Assembly (NCBI GenBank): GCA_006384855.1
Contig: VCJN01002409.1
Location: forward strand, 1 to 64,000
Origin: Tetraselmis striata
Taxonomy: Eukaryota; Chlorophyta; Chlorodendrophyceae; Chlorodendrales; Chlorodendraceae
DNA length: 64,000 nt
Direction: 5' to 3'
Each line of letters starts with the position of its first letter. The first letter of the stretch is position 1. The notes beneath the pieces are model-generated. The model was given only the letters and a program-made list of their open reading frames with translations. It was not told the origin of the DNA and ran no database searches. The position numbers and the translations under genes are program-made. This document shows, in pieces, positions 44,119 to 54,665 of this stretch.

Positions 44119-44943
44119 TCAGCACCGGTCCTCCCCCACGCTTTCCAAGGCGATACCCAAACTGGCCGACTCCAAGCTTCGCGAGACGGCGGCGAAGCTC
44201 CCATGGGACCCCCCTAAGCTCGAGGAGGATGAGGACCGCATGGGGAGTGTTGGGAAGCTCCCCAGCGCCTTGCGCTTCCCCCTGTCGAGCGCGGCGCCCA
44301 GGGACTTGACGTTCGACAGCCTCGGCCCCTTGCCGCGGCCCTTCCCAGCGGCATCAACGCCGTGTTGGATGGCGTCCAGCTCGCTTGGGTGCAAACCGAA
44401 GTCCAGCGGGGCACTGTGGTGGAACTCCCCCAGGGTGAGGGACGGCCAGGAGGAACAGGTCAGGTCGGACGGCTCCGAGGCCCAGTCCATGCCCTCGCCG
44501 TCCGCTGGGGTGGGGGCGGCGCACAACGCGCGCCGAAGCCGTGCCATCGCCGTGGTATTCCGTCGCTTCCCACTCGCCCCGCTGCTGTGCCAGGAGGGGC
44601 TCGTCTGGCCGTGGTCCATTCCGCCGAGGCACCACTGTCGTTGCACAGTGACGGACAGGAAAAACCAAGATTTTGGGGTTCTTCGTAGGCCCTGCTGGTA
44701 GTGAAGGGCTGCACGTGTCGTACTTCCACCGGAGAAGTCGCGCCGCGCGGTCTCGCGGTACTGTGGTACGGTATGCTGGCGTTGTGTTAGGAGCGGCTGG
44801 CAAGGGCCCCTGCGGCTGAACATACGGCAACCTGTCCCGTAACCTGCACCAACCTGTTCCACGGGAGAGTCGGTACCGGGCCTTATACGAATACAGCCTC
44901 TCCTGCGTGATGCTCTAATTCTCACGCTACTATCTGGTACCAC
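44119..44943 (-). CDS. Ser-rich ORF of unknown function
   Basis: A single uninterrupted minus frame of 274 codons. The C-terminal half looks most gene-like: DWASEPSDLTCSSWPSLTLG, LDFGLHPSELDAIQHGVDAA, then basic KGRGKGPRL and RGKRKALGSF patches and a poly-Ser stretch. The in-frame MARLRRALCAAPTP near residue 130 is an alternative start. I recognise no domain. It could be a regulatory, intrinsically disordered nuclear protein, or the last exon of a longer gene whose start lies to the right. High GC raises the chance of a fortuitous frame. Confidence 0.4.
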   Translation of the reverse strand: MVPDSSVRIRASRRRGCIRIRPGTDSPVEQVGAGYGTGCRMFSRRGPCQPLLTQRQHTVPQYRETARRDFSGGSTTRAALHYQQGLRRTPKSWFFLSVTVQRQWCLGGMDHGQTSPSWHSSGASGKRRNTTAMARLRRALCAAPTPADGEGMDWASEPSDLTCSSWPSLTLGEFHHSAPLDFGLHPSELDAIQHGVDAAGKGRGKGPRLSNVKSLGAALDRGKRKALGSFPTLPMRSSSSSSLGGSHGSFAAVSRSLESASLGIALESVGEDRC

Positions 44944-45566
44944 GCTGGCTCACCACGTTGTGCTCGTACCGCATCAGCAGGATTATACCTAGCGACTACG
45001 TCGTTGAATTCCCCGACAGTGCTACTCACGATGCAATAAGAGTGTTATGCCTCATCACCGCCTGCCCCCTTCGCCCCCCCCCCCCCCCCCCCCCCCCCGC
45101 CCCGAAATGGTACGAGCGGTGCGGTGTTCGGTTGGTCGGCGGTACCAGTACCCTGTACCTCCCGATGGCACCTCCCTCCCCATGACGATAGTCGTACATA
45201 CTTTGCGTGCATTCTCCGGACGCTCTCCCTGTAACCAAACAATTCATAGTCGTATATATCCTTAGTTGCTATCAGGTACCCATGTAGCGAGTAGCAACTG
45301 GCGACTATATAATCCTCAACCCTCATGCAGATAATCCTTATGTGGTGACAGGAATAATCCACGTGAGTACGTGAGAGTACGTGTCAACCCGTACTATCCT
45401 ATCCGGACCTGGGTACCCAGGTATCTGTGTGAATTACAAATAGGGCAGTTCCCCAGAATTAGAAAATCAACATAGCAAAAGCCGCCCAGGTATGGCCGTA
45501 TGGGGATATCTGTAGTAACCAGACTGTCCGCCCACCTGTCAGAGCAGCGGAGTCAAGTATGGGTAG
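44944..45566. other. Spacer
   Basis: Contains a C run at about 45075-45098 and GGTACC/GTACC-rich sequence. No gene is seen. Confidence 0.4.
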
Positions 45567-45690
45567 TAATATAGTTACATGAGCTAGCGCTGCAAAAGGC
45601 GATCATGAAACCACCCGAATAGGCAATAGGAAACATCCACTACAGCAGTTGCGAGGCGGTGGAGGCAACACCAGAAGAGGGCGCGGAATG
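45567..45690 (+). repeat. Foldback-family repeat copy
   Basis: TAGTTACATGAGCTAGCGCT and following bases (AAAGGCGATCATGAAACCACCCG, then CATCCACTACAGCAGTTGCG) match the reverse complement of 13445-13570 almost throughout and the start of 33580-33670. Confidence 0.65.
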
Positions 45691-45791
45691 AGTACGGGCA
45701 ATTGCATCAGACTTGGCCGTCTGCACTCCGGCAGAGAGAATGCCGCCCAAGGTACCTGTACCATGCGCGCAAGCAGAGACTCGCTGCAAGT

Positions 45792-46065
45792 TATTATAGT
45801 ACAGCAGTACTAGCGCATCGCAGTGTGCAACGGTGTGCACTGCGGTGTGCAACAAGTGCACACCGCAGTGTATAGTGTGCGCATGTGCACTGCGACAGCA
45901 GTATCTATATCCTGGGGGCCCGCCAGGTGCGCGCGCCGCTACATGGCGGCGCGGGCGCTGCGGGCGCCGCTCACTTCCTTTAACCTCACCGCATCCTCCT
46001 GCCCCTCCCACTCGGCTGCCCCTCGTCAAGGGCCTACGCCCGTGCCCTGCACCAGGGCTATAAGA
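45792..46065 (+). repeat. Copia left LTR
   Basis: 274 bp. Contains a cluster of GTGTGCA/GTGCACA repeats (45830-45895) and a GGCTATAAGA end. Nearly identical to the right LTR. Confidence 0.95.
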
Positions 46066-46107
46066 GGTTATGGGCCCTCCTAGCCTCACAGCGTCGCTTC
46101 CCGCTGT

Positions 46108-49100
46108 GTGCTCCGTCTCGTCGCGCCGCGCCCGCCTGCACGGCGCGCCCTCCTGGCCCTGTCGCCCGGTTTTTCCGTGAGCGTTTGTATGTCCGACAGC
46201 CCGCCCCCGCCGCCGCCAGGCGCAGGCGGATCCTCCGACCAGTGGCCCGCACTCGGTCAGTCCTTTGGCCCCCTGTCCCCTGCCTCATGGGGGCAAGTCA
46301 GCTCCGCAGCGGCACAGCGCGCCGTGCAGATCCAGCAAGCTGCCTCAGCCGAGCAGATGTCCCAGATGGTCGCGGAGATGCGCACCATCGCGCACGATGC
46401 TGCCACTGCCGCCACCCGCGCGGTAGTGCAGGAGCTGCGCCAGCCCTCGCTCTCGCCCAAGCCTGACCCAGGCGACACAGCACACCATGCCGCCACGTCC
46501 GCCCCTGCTCCTGCTCTGGTTCCTGCTCCCATGCCGCCCCCGCTCTCTCCTGGTTCCCTTGGTGACGATCTTGGCGCTCTCCCTGTCGCGCCCCCTCGCC
46601 AGCTCGGCGCGCATGACCTTGGCCGCTCCCTCAAGACCGCTCTCTCCCAGTTCTCGACAACTGACTCCTGGCCCATCTACCGCGACGATTTCCTCGCCCA
46701 CCTGACGACTGTCAACCCTGTCCTTGTCGCTGTCCTCCTTGGGGCTCGTCCACCAGCACACGGCCTCACCGCGGAATCGTTCAGTCTCTTGCAGCAACAG
46801 CTCTCCGCCACGCTCACTGTTGTCATGAAGTCTCATCCGACGGCTGCCACACGCCTCCGGAACTTGAGGCGCTCGGACACCTTCGCTGCCGCCGACAATC
46901 CCGGCACCCTGGCTTGGGACCAGCTGTGCACACACCTCGACCGCCGAGGCGTGGCTCGCACTGTGCGCCACCTTTTGGCTCTCCAGCAGCCGCAGTCCCC
47001 GTCTGAGGATCAGGGGGCCTTCACCCAGCGCATGCTGAACGCCTATCACGAGCTCAACGACAGCCCTGTCTCCCTGCACTCCAACGTGCTCCACGAGAAC
47101 GTGCTCGTCGCTGCTACCCTCGATGGCATGCACAACACAGTCGCCAGAGACACCATACTCTCCGCCCTCGACGCAGCCGAGACTCGGGCGGAGGACATCT
47201 CCTACGGCCGCCTGTGCGACATGATGCACCGCCACCCAACGACTCCCGACAGCAAGCCAACCCGCCCCGGCCAAGACGTTGCCGCCTTCGCTGCGGCTAT
47301 GCACACTCAGCTGCACTCGCAGGTGGAGGCTGCGGTCGTCGCCGCTATGGCCCGTGCCCCCCCTCCGGCTCGACCCCCCTACGCTCGTCCCCCCCGTGGT
47401 GGCCCGCAGAACAACGCCCGGCAGCATCCGCCCACGACCCCGTGCCGCATCTGCGAATCAAAAGGGCAGGGCAAGCGTTTCCACTGGCATGCGCACTGCC
47501 CCCTGAACCAGGCTCCGGCTGCGCCAACTGCTGCGCCGCCTCCTGCCCCTGCCACTCATCAAGCTGTTGTTTCTCCCGTGTCGGCTGCATCGGCGTTTTC
47601 CGATGAACTCTCCCACATGATGGCCTTCCTCGGCAACCCGGACAGCGCAGCTCCTAACGCCATGATGGCACATGCGGGGCCGAGTGGCATCCATGCTGGT
47701 TTCCTTTCGGTATTCTGTGGGAAGGCCGCCGCCCCGCTCCCCGTCGCCGCCTCCGGCATGTTTCTTGTCGACGGTGGTGCCAACATCTGCATGGAACCCG
47801 ACGTCTCGCGCTTCCGCGCCTACTCCCCCTTGACCACCCCGGTCCCGTGCTCTGGCCTCGGCGTTGACATCCTCGGCTTTGGCTCAATTGACATCTCCGT
47901 TGTCTACTCCGATGGTGTCAGCCGCCCCCTGACAGTGCGCGCGGCACACGCCCCCGGCATGACAGCCAGGGGCGCTCCTACCATCCTCTCTCAGGAATAC
48001 CTTCGTCGCGAGCACGGCGTCAGCTTCTCGTATCCTGCTCGAGGGGCGCCCTCCGCCACGGACTCTCACGGCTCCCTTGTCCTCACCATGGTCAATGACC
48101 TGCCCTTTCTCACCGGTGGCCACGCCGAGTCTCCTGGTGCGGCCCCTCCATCTGCGTGCCTTGCCTACAAGGGCCCGCCTGAGTCGCCGCCTGATGCCCA
48201 TCGCTTGCACCTTCGCCTCGGCCACCCTGGCAGGGACGGCATGAAGGCCTTGCTTCGCTCGGAGTCCGTCGTTGGTGTTCCTGCTGCTGCGGATGCTGCC
48301 ATGCCAGACTGCGAGCCCTGCATCATGGGCAAGTTGCGACACGCTAGCGTCTCTCGCGCTCCTGCCAGCGTTGTTCAGCCGTTCTCGGCTTTTAGCTCTG
48401 ATGTCTTCGGTCCCATGGATGTCCCCGGGGTAGGTGGGGCCAAGTTCCTCCTCGGTGTAATCGATCACTACTCCAACTACATCTGGCTCGCTGCCCTCTC
48501 CTCAAAACGAGATATCATCACCCAGCTTCGCCTCGTCCTGCTGCAAATTCGCACCATCTGCTCGAAGGCCGGTCAGCGCCGCTTTGCCCCGTCCATCAAG
48601 TTTGACTGTGACCCCAACTACCTCGATACGGCCTGCCGGTCCATGGTTCGCGAGTGTGGCTTCTCTGATAGGTTCACTGCCCCATACGCTCACCACCAAC
48701 TCGGTCGCGTCGAGCGTCGTTGGGGGAGTCTGGGTCAGCGAGCAGTCTGCCTCATGCAACATAGCCACGCGCCTCGCCGGTTCTGGGGGCTCGCCATGCG
48801 TCATTCTGCTTTCCTTGCGAACAGGCTTCCGTCGCCGACGGCGGCCAACGGTGCTGGTGGAGTGCCCTATTGCCTCCTCCACGGCGTCCCGCGAGTCGAT
48901 CTCAGTGACCTCCGTGTGTTCGGCTGCATTGCCTACCTCCGTCTTGAGGACCGCTTTCATCTCAAACTCGAGCCCCGCGCTCTCAAGTGTATGCTGGTTG
49001 GTCAGTGCGATGACGGCCCAGGCTATTGGCTGTATAATCTCCAGTCCGGCCGCGTCATTCGCTCCGTCCACGTTGCCTTCCTCGAGGGGATTCCGGCCCA

Positions 49101-50922
49101 TGCGCCTCCGCCGTCCACCCCAGCCGACGTGCCCCCATGTGCTCATCTCGCCGGTCCCTCCCAGGACGCGGCTCGCTTCGCTAGCCCTTTCGCGGCGGCT
49201 GCAGCCACAGCTACGCCGGTCTTCTCCCGTCCTACCAAGCGCCCCGCGCCTCCGGCCAGCCCGGCCTCCGATTGGCATGAGCTAGACGCCTCGCCGGTAC
49301 CTCCTGCCGTCGCTCCGGGTCAGTATCCTCCAGCGTCCCGCATCCCGGTGCCTGACACCATCAAGCAGGCACTTGCTGGCAAATACCACAAAGAGTGGCG
49401 CGCATCTATCGTCAGTGAGCTCCGCTCCCTCCGCGCTCGGAACACCTTTGCCTACGCCCGTCTCCCGGTGGGACGGCATGCTATCGGCAACAAATGGGTC
49501 TTTAAGGTCAAGGCCAACTCCGATGGCAGCGTCAACAGGTTCAAGGCCCGCCTAGTGGCTCAGGGTTTCAGCCAGCAAGCCGGGGTGGACTACCACGCCA
49601 CTTTCTCCCCCGTCGTCAAGCTCAGCACCCTCCGCACGTGTCTGGCCGTGGCCGCTGCCCGCGGCATGCACATCCACCAGATCGACATTGAGACAGCCTT
49701 CCTGAACGCCTCCCTCAAAGAGGAGATCTACATGCGACAACCTAAGGGCGCCGAGGATGGCACGGACAACGTCCTTCGCCTCCTCAAGAGCATCTACGGT
49801 CTCAAACAAGCCTCCCGGGAGTGGTATGAGCTCATCCACAAAACGCTCACTGGTCTTGGCCTTGCGCGCTCCAACTCCGACACCAGCATGTACAGCATGA
49901 ACCACCCACGGTACGGCATCTGCATCGTCCTTGTGTATGTGGATGACATCCTCGTCGTCTCCGACTCTGTTGAGTGGATCCGGTCAGCCAAGTCCGCAAT
50001 TGGTGCTGAGTTCAACATGACCGACTTCGGGGAGGCCGCCTTCGTCCTGGGCATGGACCTCACTCGTTGCTGGGCTTCCGGCACCATCCGACTATCCCAG
50101 GAGCAGTACACGCTCGAACTGTTGGAGAAGTACGGCATGCAGGACTGCTCCCCGGCCAAGACCCCCATGGGCAGTGGCCACTACAAAGATCTTGCCAGCG
50201 CCAGCGACGCCGACAAGGCCCCGCTCTCCCGCGAGGACCATGAAACGTATCGCGCCATCCTGGGCTCTGTCAACTTCCTCACGATGTGCACCCGACCGGA
50301 CCTCGCCTTTGCTATCAGCGTCCTCAGCAGGTTTCAGTCTGCCCCGCAGAAGATCCACCTCATGCAGCTCAAACGGGTACTCCGCTATCTCAAGGGCACC
50401 CCTGGCATGGGCATCACCTACGGAGCCACTGAACCGGGGGGGGCTCTCCTCGTAGTCTACTCAGACTCCGACTGGGCCGCTGACACCAGCAACCGGCGCT
50501 CTCAGTCCGGTGACATCAGCATGCTCAATGGTGGTGCCATTGGATGGAACTCCAAACAACAAGAGACCACAGCGCTCTCCACCACCGAGGCTGAATACGT
50601 TGCCCTCAGCAGAGCGGCACAGAACACTGTGCACTTCAGGCAGCTGCTGCAAGACATCCACCAACAGCAACAAGGGCCCACCATTGTCTATGAGGACAAC
50701 CAGGGAGCAGTCAAACTTGCCAACAATCCCATGGCTTCGCACAGAACCAAGCACATCGACATCAAGCATCATTACACTCGAGACCTAGTGGATGCTGGAA
50801 CGATCTCTGTCACCCCCATCGCTACAACAAAGATGCTGGCCGATGGGCTCACCAAAGCCTTGCCTGAACCCACCCACACACTGTTGTTTAGACAATGCAT
50901 GGGCACTAAGTCAACTGTATGA
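46108..50922 (+). CDS. Copia gag-pol polyprotein
   Basis: One frame of about 1,604 codons; MSDSPPPPPP, about 27 residues in, is a plausible alternative start. Visible parts: a Pro/Ala-rich gag with a CRICESKG ... HWHAHC knuckle near 47.45 kb, protease (MFLVDGGANICME) near 47.77 kb, integrase (HLRLGHPGRDGMKALL, FSSDVFGPM, YSNYIWLAAL) at 48.2-49.1 kb, reverse transcriptase (NKWVFKVKANSDGSVNRFKA, QIDIETAFLNASL, LVYVDDILVV) at 49.5-50.2 kb and RNase H (YSDSDWAADTSNRRS, STTEAEYVALS, ADGLTKALP) at 50.45-50.85 kb. These are standard Copia signatures. Gag and Pol share one frame, as is usual for many Copia elements. Confidence 0.95.
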   Translation: MLRLVAPRPPARRALLALSPGFSVSVCMSDSPPPPPPGAGGSSDQWPALGQSFGPLSPASWGQVSSAAAQRAVQIQQAASAEQMSQMVAEMRTIAHDAATAATRAVVQELRQPSLSPKPDPGDTAHHAATSAPAPALVPAPMPPPLSPGSLGDDLGALPVAPPRQLGAHDLGRSLKTALSQFSTTDSWPIYRDDFLAHLTTVNPVLVAVLLGARPPAHGLTAESFSLLQQQLSATLTVVMKSHPTAATRLRNLRRSDTFAAADNPGTLAWDQLCTHLDRRGVARTVRHLLALQQPQSPSEDQGAFTQRMLNAYHELNDSPVSLHSNVLHENVLVAATLDGMHNTVARDTILSALDAAETRAEDISYGRLCDMMHRHPTTPDSKPTRPGQDVAAFAAAMHTQLHSQVEAAVVAAMARAPPPARPPYARPPRGGPQNNARQHPPTTPCRICESKGQGKRFHWHAHCPLNQAPAAPTAAPPPAPATHQAVVSPVSAASAFSDELSHMMAFLGNPDSAAPNAMMAHAGPSGIHAGFLSVFCGKAAAPLPVAASGMFLVDGGANICMEPDVSRFRAYSPLTTPVPCSGLGVDILGFGSIDISVVYSDGVSRPLTVRAAHAPGMTARGAPTILSQEYLRREHGVSFSYPARGAPSATDSHGSLVLTMVNDLPFLTGGHAESPGAAPPSACLAYKGPPESPPDAHRLHLRLGHPGRDGMKALLRSESVVGVPAAADAAMPDCEPCIMGKLRHASVSRAPASVVQPFSAFSSDVFGPMDVPGVGGAKFLLGVIDHYSNYIWLAALSSKRDIITQLRLVLLQIRTICSKAGQRRFAPSIKFDCDPNYLDTACRSMVRECGFSDRFTAPYAHHQLGRVERRWGSLGQRAVCLMQHSHAPRRFWGLAMRHSAFLANRLPSPTAANGAGGVPYCLLHGVPRVDLSDLRVFGCIAYLRLEDRFHLKLEPRALKCMLVGQCDDGPGYWLYNLQSGRVIRSVHVAFLEGIPAHAPPPSTPADVPPCAHLAGPSQDAARFASPFAAAAATATPVFSRPTKRPAPPASPASDWHELDASPVPPAVAPGQYPPASRIPVPDTIKQALAGKYHKEWRASIVSELRSLRARNTFAYARLPVGRHAIGNKWVFKVKANSDGSVNRFKARLVAQGFSQQAGVDYHATFSPVVKLSTLRTCLAVAAARGMHIHQIDIETAFLNASLKEEIYMRQPKGAEDGTDNVLRLLKSIYGLKQASREWYELIHKTLTGLGLARSNSDTSMYSMNHPRYGICIVLVYVDDILVVSDSVEWIRSAKSAIGAEFNMTDFGEAAFVLGMDLTRCWASGTIRLSQEQYTLELLEKYGMQDCSPAKTPMGSGHYKDLASASDADKAPLSREDHETYRAILGSVNFLTMCTRPDLAFAISVLSRFQSAPQKIHLMQLKRVLRYLKGTPGMGITYGATEPGGALLVVYSDSDWAADTSNRRSQSGDISMLNGGAIGWNSKQQETTALSTTEAEYVALSRAAQNTVHFRQLLQDIHQQQQGPTIVYEDNQGAVKLANNPMASHRTKHIDIKHHYTRDLVDAGTISVTPIATTKMLADGLTKALPEPTHTLLFRQCMGTKSTV

Positions 50923-50944
50923 CCGGCCTATGCTTGAGAGGGGC

Positions 50945-51212
50945 TATTATAGTACAGCAGTACTAGCGCATCGCAGTGTGCAACGGTGTGCACTGCGGTG
51001 TGCAACAAGTGCACACCGCAGTGTATAGTGTGCGCATGTGCACTGCGACAGCAGTATCCTGGGGGCCCGCCAGGTGCGCGCGCCGCTACATGGCGGCGCG
51101 GGCGCTGCGGGCGCCGCTCACTTCCTTTAACCTCACCGCATCCTCCTGCCCCTCCCACTCATCTGCCCCTCGTCAAGGGCCTACGCCCGTGCCCTGCACC
51201 AGGGCTATAAGA
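50945..51212 (+). repeat. Copia right LTR
   Basis: 268 bp, matching 45792-46065. Followed directly by the CAAGT duplication at 51213-51217. Confidence 0.95.
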
Positions 51213-51217
51213 CAAGT

Positions 51218-51714
51218 CACTCGAGTACGGGTAGTAATCCTTGTACAATATAGACCACTTTTCGGTACTCGTCATGGTAGTAGCGAGGACGTACTGGTAC
51301 CAGTACACGTACTCGTATTTTACGGTGCTCGCAACTCGGCGGGTGCCGAAGCATTTTGAAGAGAGATGCTTTTAAATAATAACGTGTCATGCCCTTTCTG
51401 GCTCAAATTTTGACGAAACGATCACAGATAAGTTGCGAATTCAAGAACGCCATGCCGGTACCCTGATTTCTACATCAAATATGCTCGCGTTGCTCATAGT
51501 GCGTCGGCACCTGTAGTACAGAAGTACGACCGCGCATGTTAGCAATAAACATTCAGTCGAGGTCACGTCGAGATATTGCCTTTCCACGACGGCAACAACG
51601 ACCTCCAAGAAGCGCATGTCTCCCTTGGATGACCAAGATTTGCGTCTGCTACCATTACTAGTCGTGGGCTGAGGCCTACAACGCCATTCTCCGCGGTAAG
51701 TAACCTCCATATTG
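51218..51714. other. Spacer between Copia and the minisatellite
   Basis: No gene is seen. GTACTGGTACCAGTAC-type palindromic sequence near 51290 resembles motifs in other spacers. Confidence 0.4.
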
Positions 51715-51734
51715 TCCAGTTGATGACGGAACAA

Positions 51735-52525
51735 TTTTCGTCCCGTTGATGACATACCGATTTTGTCCCGCTGATGACAGACCGTTTCGTCCCACTAATG
51801 ACATGCCTATTTCGTCCCGCTGATGACAAAACGTTTTTTGTCCCACTGATGACATACCATTTCGTCCTGCTGATGACAGAATGTTTTTCGTCCCGCTGAT
51901 GATAAAAGAATTTCGTCACGTTGAAAATACCGTTTCGTCCCGCTGAAGACATACATACCGTTTCGTCCCACTGATGAAAGATCTATTTCGTCCCGCTGAT
52001 GACAGAACGCTTCGCCTCGCTGATAACATATCGTTTCGTCCCATTGATGACATACCGTTTCGTTCCACTGATGACATACGTATTTGGTCCCGCTGATGAC
52101 ATGCCGATTTTGTCCCGTTGATGACACATATTTCGTCCCGTTTATGACAAAGCGATTTCGTTTCACTGATGACATAACGTTTCTCGTCCCGCTGATTACA
52201 GAACGAATTCCTCCCGCTGATGACATAACGGTTTGGTCCCACTGATGACTAACGGATTTCGTCCCGCTTGTGACAGTACGAGTTCGCCCCGCTAATTACA
52301 GATTAATTCCGTTCCCATGTTAACAACTATTTTGTCCCACTGATGACATACAGATTTGTCGCGTTGTTGAAGAACGATATCGTCCCGCTGATGACAGAAC
52401 GATTTCGTCCCGCTGATGACATACCGATTATGTCCCGCAAATGAAAGACCGATTTCGTCGCCATGATGACGGACCTTCTTCGTCTCGCTGATTCCCGAAC
52501 TGTCGTCCCGCTGATATATTCATTT
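51735..52525 (+). repeat. Degenerate ~25-bp minisatellite, TTTCGTCCCGCTGATGAC core
   Basis: About 32 head-to-tail units, each close to ACCGTTTCGTCCCGCTGATG plus ACAT or ACAG. Lengths vary from 22 to 27 bases. Units tend to begin ATAC or AGAA, hinting at a higher-order dimer. Conservation is best in the middle and decays on the right to about 52760. Minus-strand frames across it read as imperfect SSAGRN / VISGTK / CHQRDE peptides; the non-multiple-of-3 period makes these by-products. Confidence 0.93.
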
Positions 52526-52787
52526 TTGGTCGTTGATGATATAACTTTTCGTCTTGCATGTTACGGACTTATTTCGTGCCGCTCGTGACGGGACCGCTAG
52601 TGATAAACATAGTGATGGAGCTAGTTTGCCCCGTCGTTTGACATGTCGTTTTCGTGTCTATTGACGGGACTATTTCATCCCACGATTGAAAGAATTATTT
52701 CGACCCATTGTTGTAGACCGAACTTTTCTGTCTCAAATTACGAGACCTAATTTGTCCCTTTGCATACCGAACTATTATGCCCCTGCC

Positions 52788-53010
52788 GCTTTGTAGATAT
52801 GCATGGCTGCCGTGGGCGAAGTGAAGCTCGCGTCGTTCGACACTTTCCGATCGGGCATTTATCGGTTTCGGCGTACAACAATTCTACCCCGCTATCGATA
52901 GCCCTTTCACGATTTCGACAGACAATGTCGCTAAGATGATACCTGCCGCTTTATAGATTGTGCTACCAAGAAGGAATTGAAGCTCGCGTCATTCGACACT
53001 TTCCGCCGGA
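52788..53010 (+). repeat. Local duplication at the start of the decayed gene
   Basis: CCTGCCGCTTTGTAGAT ... GAAGCTCGCGTCGTTCGACA (52788-52850) recurs at 52939-53000 as CCTGCCGCTTTATAGAT ... GAAGCTCGCGTCATTCGACA. The shift is about 150 bases with 80-90% identity in the shared blocks. Confidence 0.7.
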
Positions 53011-54645
53011 CTTGGAAGGAATTCCCGGATGTTACCACGCCAAATATAAAGGTGAAGCGATTCAGCGATTGTCCCATTTGCGCGGCGGGCAAAGCGCCCA
53101 GAGACCAAGCTCGCGAGATTTGCACAAAGGATATGACGCCAAAGGAACGTCAAATGCACTGTTAACATTAGCAATTCGTGAGGCGTCAGGTCACATCCGA
53201 GCAGGAGGTCCACCTCGAGAGAGTGCGCCAGGAACGAAGGGATGTGAACAACGCCGTCTTCTAGTCGCGCCTTGGCCATGGAAACTTCTTCTTCTTCGAA
53301 ATTGATAGCATGGACTCTGCGAAGACCCTGCTGCCTCACTAGGTTAGCATCTCCAAGACTGTGAAGCCCGACATGCTCCTCAAGTATATCACCTCACTTG
53401 TGTGAAATACGACGGCTACTGCCCATCTACTACATCTGCGGCATCTACTACTACACAACACCATCCCCCATGATTCGTCCACGACTGCACTCTGAAATGG
53501 ATCACGATCATGAAGGTGAGCTCGTTCTTGTCCTCCCGACAGATTCGTTGTGGTTGCCCGGTAGCCGTGGACGGATGAAGTTTGATCTGCGATGCAGGAA
53601 ATTCAACTCCGTGACAAAAAGATTCCGTACATCAGAATCCGGATGGACAACACCGATAGGGAGAACAAGAATAGGAACGTGGCGGCCCTCTGCAATTGGC
53701 TTGTGTCTATCGGCATCTGCGACGTCATTCATTTGGTCTTCATGCATGTCGGGCACACGGGCTGACCAGATCTTCAACCGCATAGGTCTTGCGTTATCTC
53801 GCAGCTCCGCCTACACAGTCGAATCCTTTCTTGACTTGGTTGCGAAGGCATTCTCGCCCACTCCAGAGATTGCAGAGCTTTCATTCTCCCTCGACTTCTC
53901 TGAGTGGTTAAAGCCCCATTTCCAAGACCACATCCAGGACATGAGTAAGCCGCACAAATTCGAGTTCACCCATGATGACGCCGCCGCGGCTGGCGGCTCG
54001 TTGCGCACCGCCTTGTGGTCCAACACATCGCTTTCCGAGCCCGTGCAGATCTTGAAGAGCGCGCCAAGTGAGACGCCCGAGATTCGTGCGGGCCGGCCCC
54101 TTTTGTACGCTCTCTGCGACAACTAAGAAGAAGCCTGACGCGTTGAAGATCCAGAGGTCCTTGGATGACTTCAAAGAGGTCAGGTCGTACATCACGGACC
54201 TAGCGATCCAGGGACACTTCTCCCTGGTCGAGCGCGAGAGCTGGAAGAATCTACTCGACGACTTGGATGAGATGCAAACTGCTCCTTCGGCAGCTTTCTC
54301 CGGGTTCAGGCCGCAACGGAAAGAGGAAATAGACGACTTCTTGCTTGAGCATGGGCAGACCGAGCCCGCTGAGGCACGTCACACGATGGCTACCAACGCC
54401 GACATCAAGAATGCCGAAGCTACTCATCGCGTCGAAGCCGAGGTTCGAGCTCAAGTGCTTCAAGATGACAGCGCCTTTTAGGGAGTTCACGCCGGCGCCA
54501 AGGAGATCATTCACGACAACACATCGCCCAGCGATGCAAAGCACACGAACCTCGTGGTCATCGACGTCTCCGATGTGAGTCCCATTGTTTGTCATTTTTG
54601 TCCTTTACGGGACAAAACAATTTGGTGTATTACCTTGATTGTTAT

Positions 54646-54665
54646 TTTGTCCCAGCTGGGACAAA
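54646..54665. repeat. Perfect 20-bp palindrome
   Basis: TTTGTCCCAGCTGGGACAAA is fully self-complementary. A second hairpin, TTTGTCC-TTTAC-GGGACAAA, lies about 50 bases upstream (54597-54616). Both contain TTTGTCCC, a variant of the minisatellite core. Confidence 0.85.

Larger units (their letters stand above)
45792..51212 (+). mobile_element. Ty1/Copia LTR retrotransposon, looks whole and young
   Basis: Left LTR 45792-46065 (274 bp) and right LTR 50945-51212 (268 bp) are nearly identical: two substitutions and one short length difference. A perfect 5-bp duplication, CAAGT, flanks the unit (45787-45791 and 51213-51217). The internal part is one open frame in the order gag, protease, integrase, reverse transcriptase, RNase H, which defines Copia. 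A purine stretch (TTGAGAGGGG) abuts the right LTR as polypurine tract. LTR divergence below 1% means a recent insertion. The LTR ends are TAT...AGA rather than the usual TG...CA. Confidence 0.96.

Noticed and set aside
51563-52242. Minus-strand ORFs with repeated SSAGRN/VISGTK peptides
   Set aside because: They are read-outs of the ~25-bp minisatellite. The period is not a multiple of three and the peptides switch frame from unit to unit.
51735-52525. CRISPR-like array or tandem hammerhead ribozymes (CTGATGA in each unit)
   Set aside because: Units are contiguous with no distinct spacers, so it is not CRISPR. CTGATGA is on the plus strand while GAAAC would be on the minus strand, so the two hammerhead core parts are not on one RNA.
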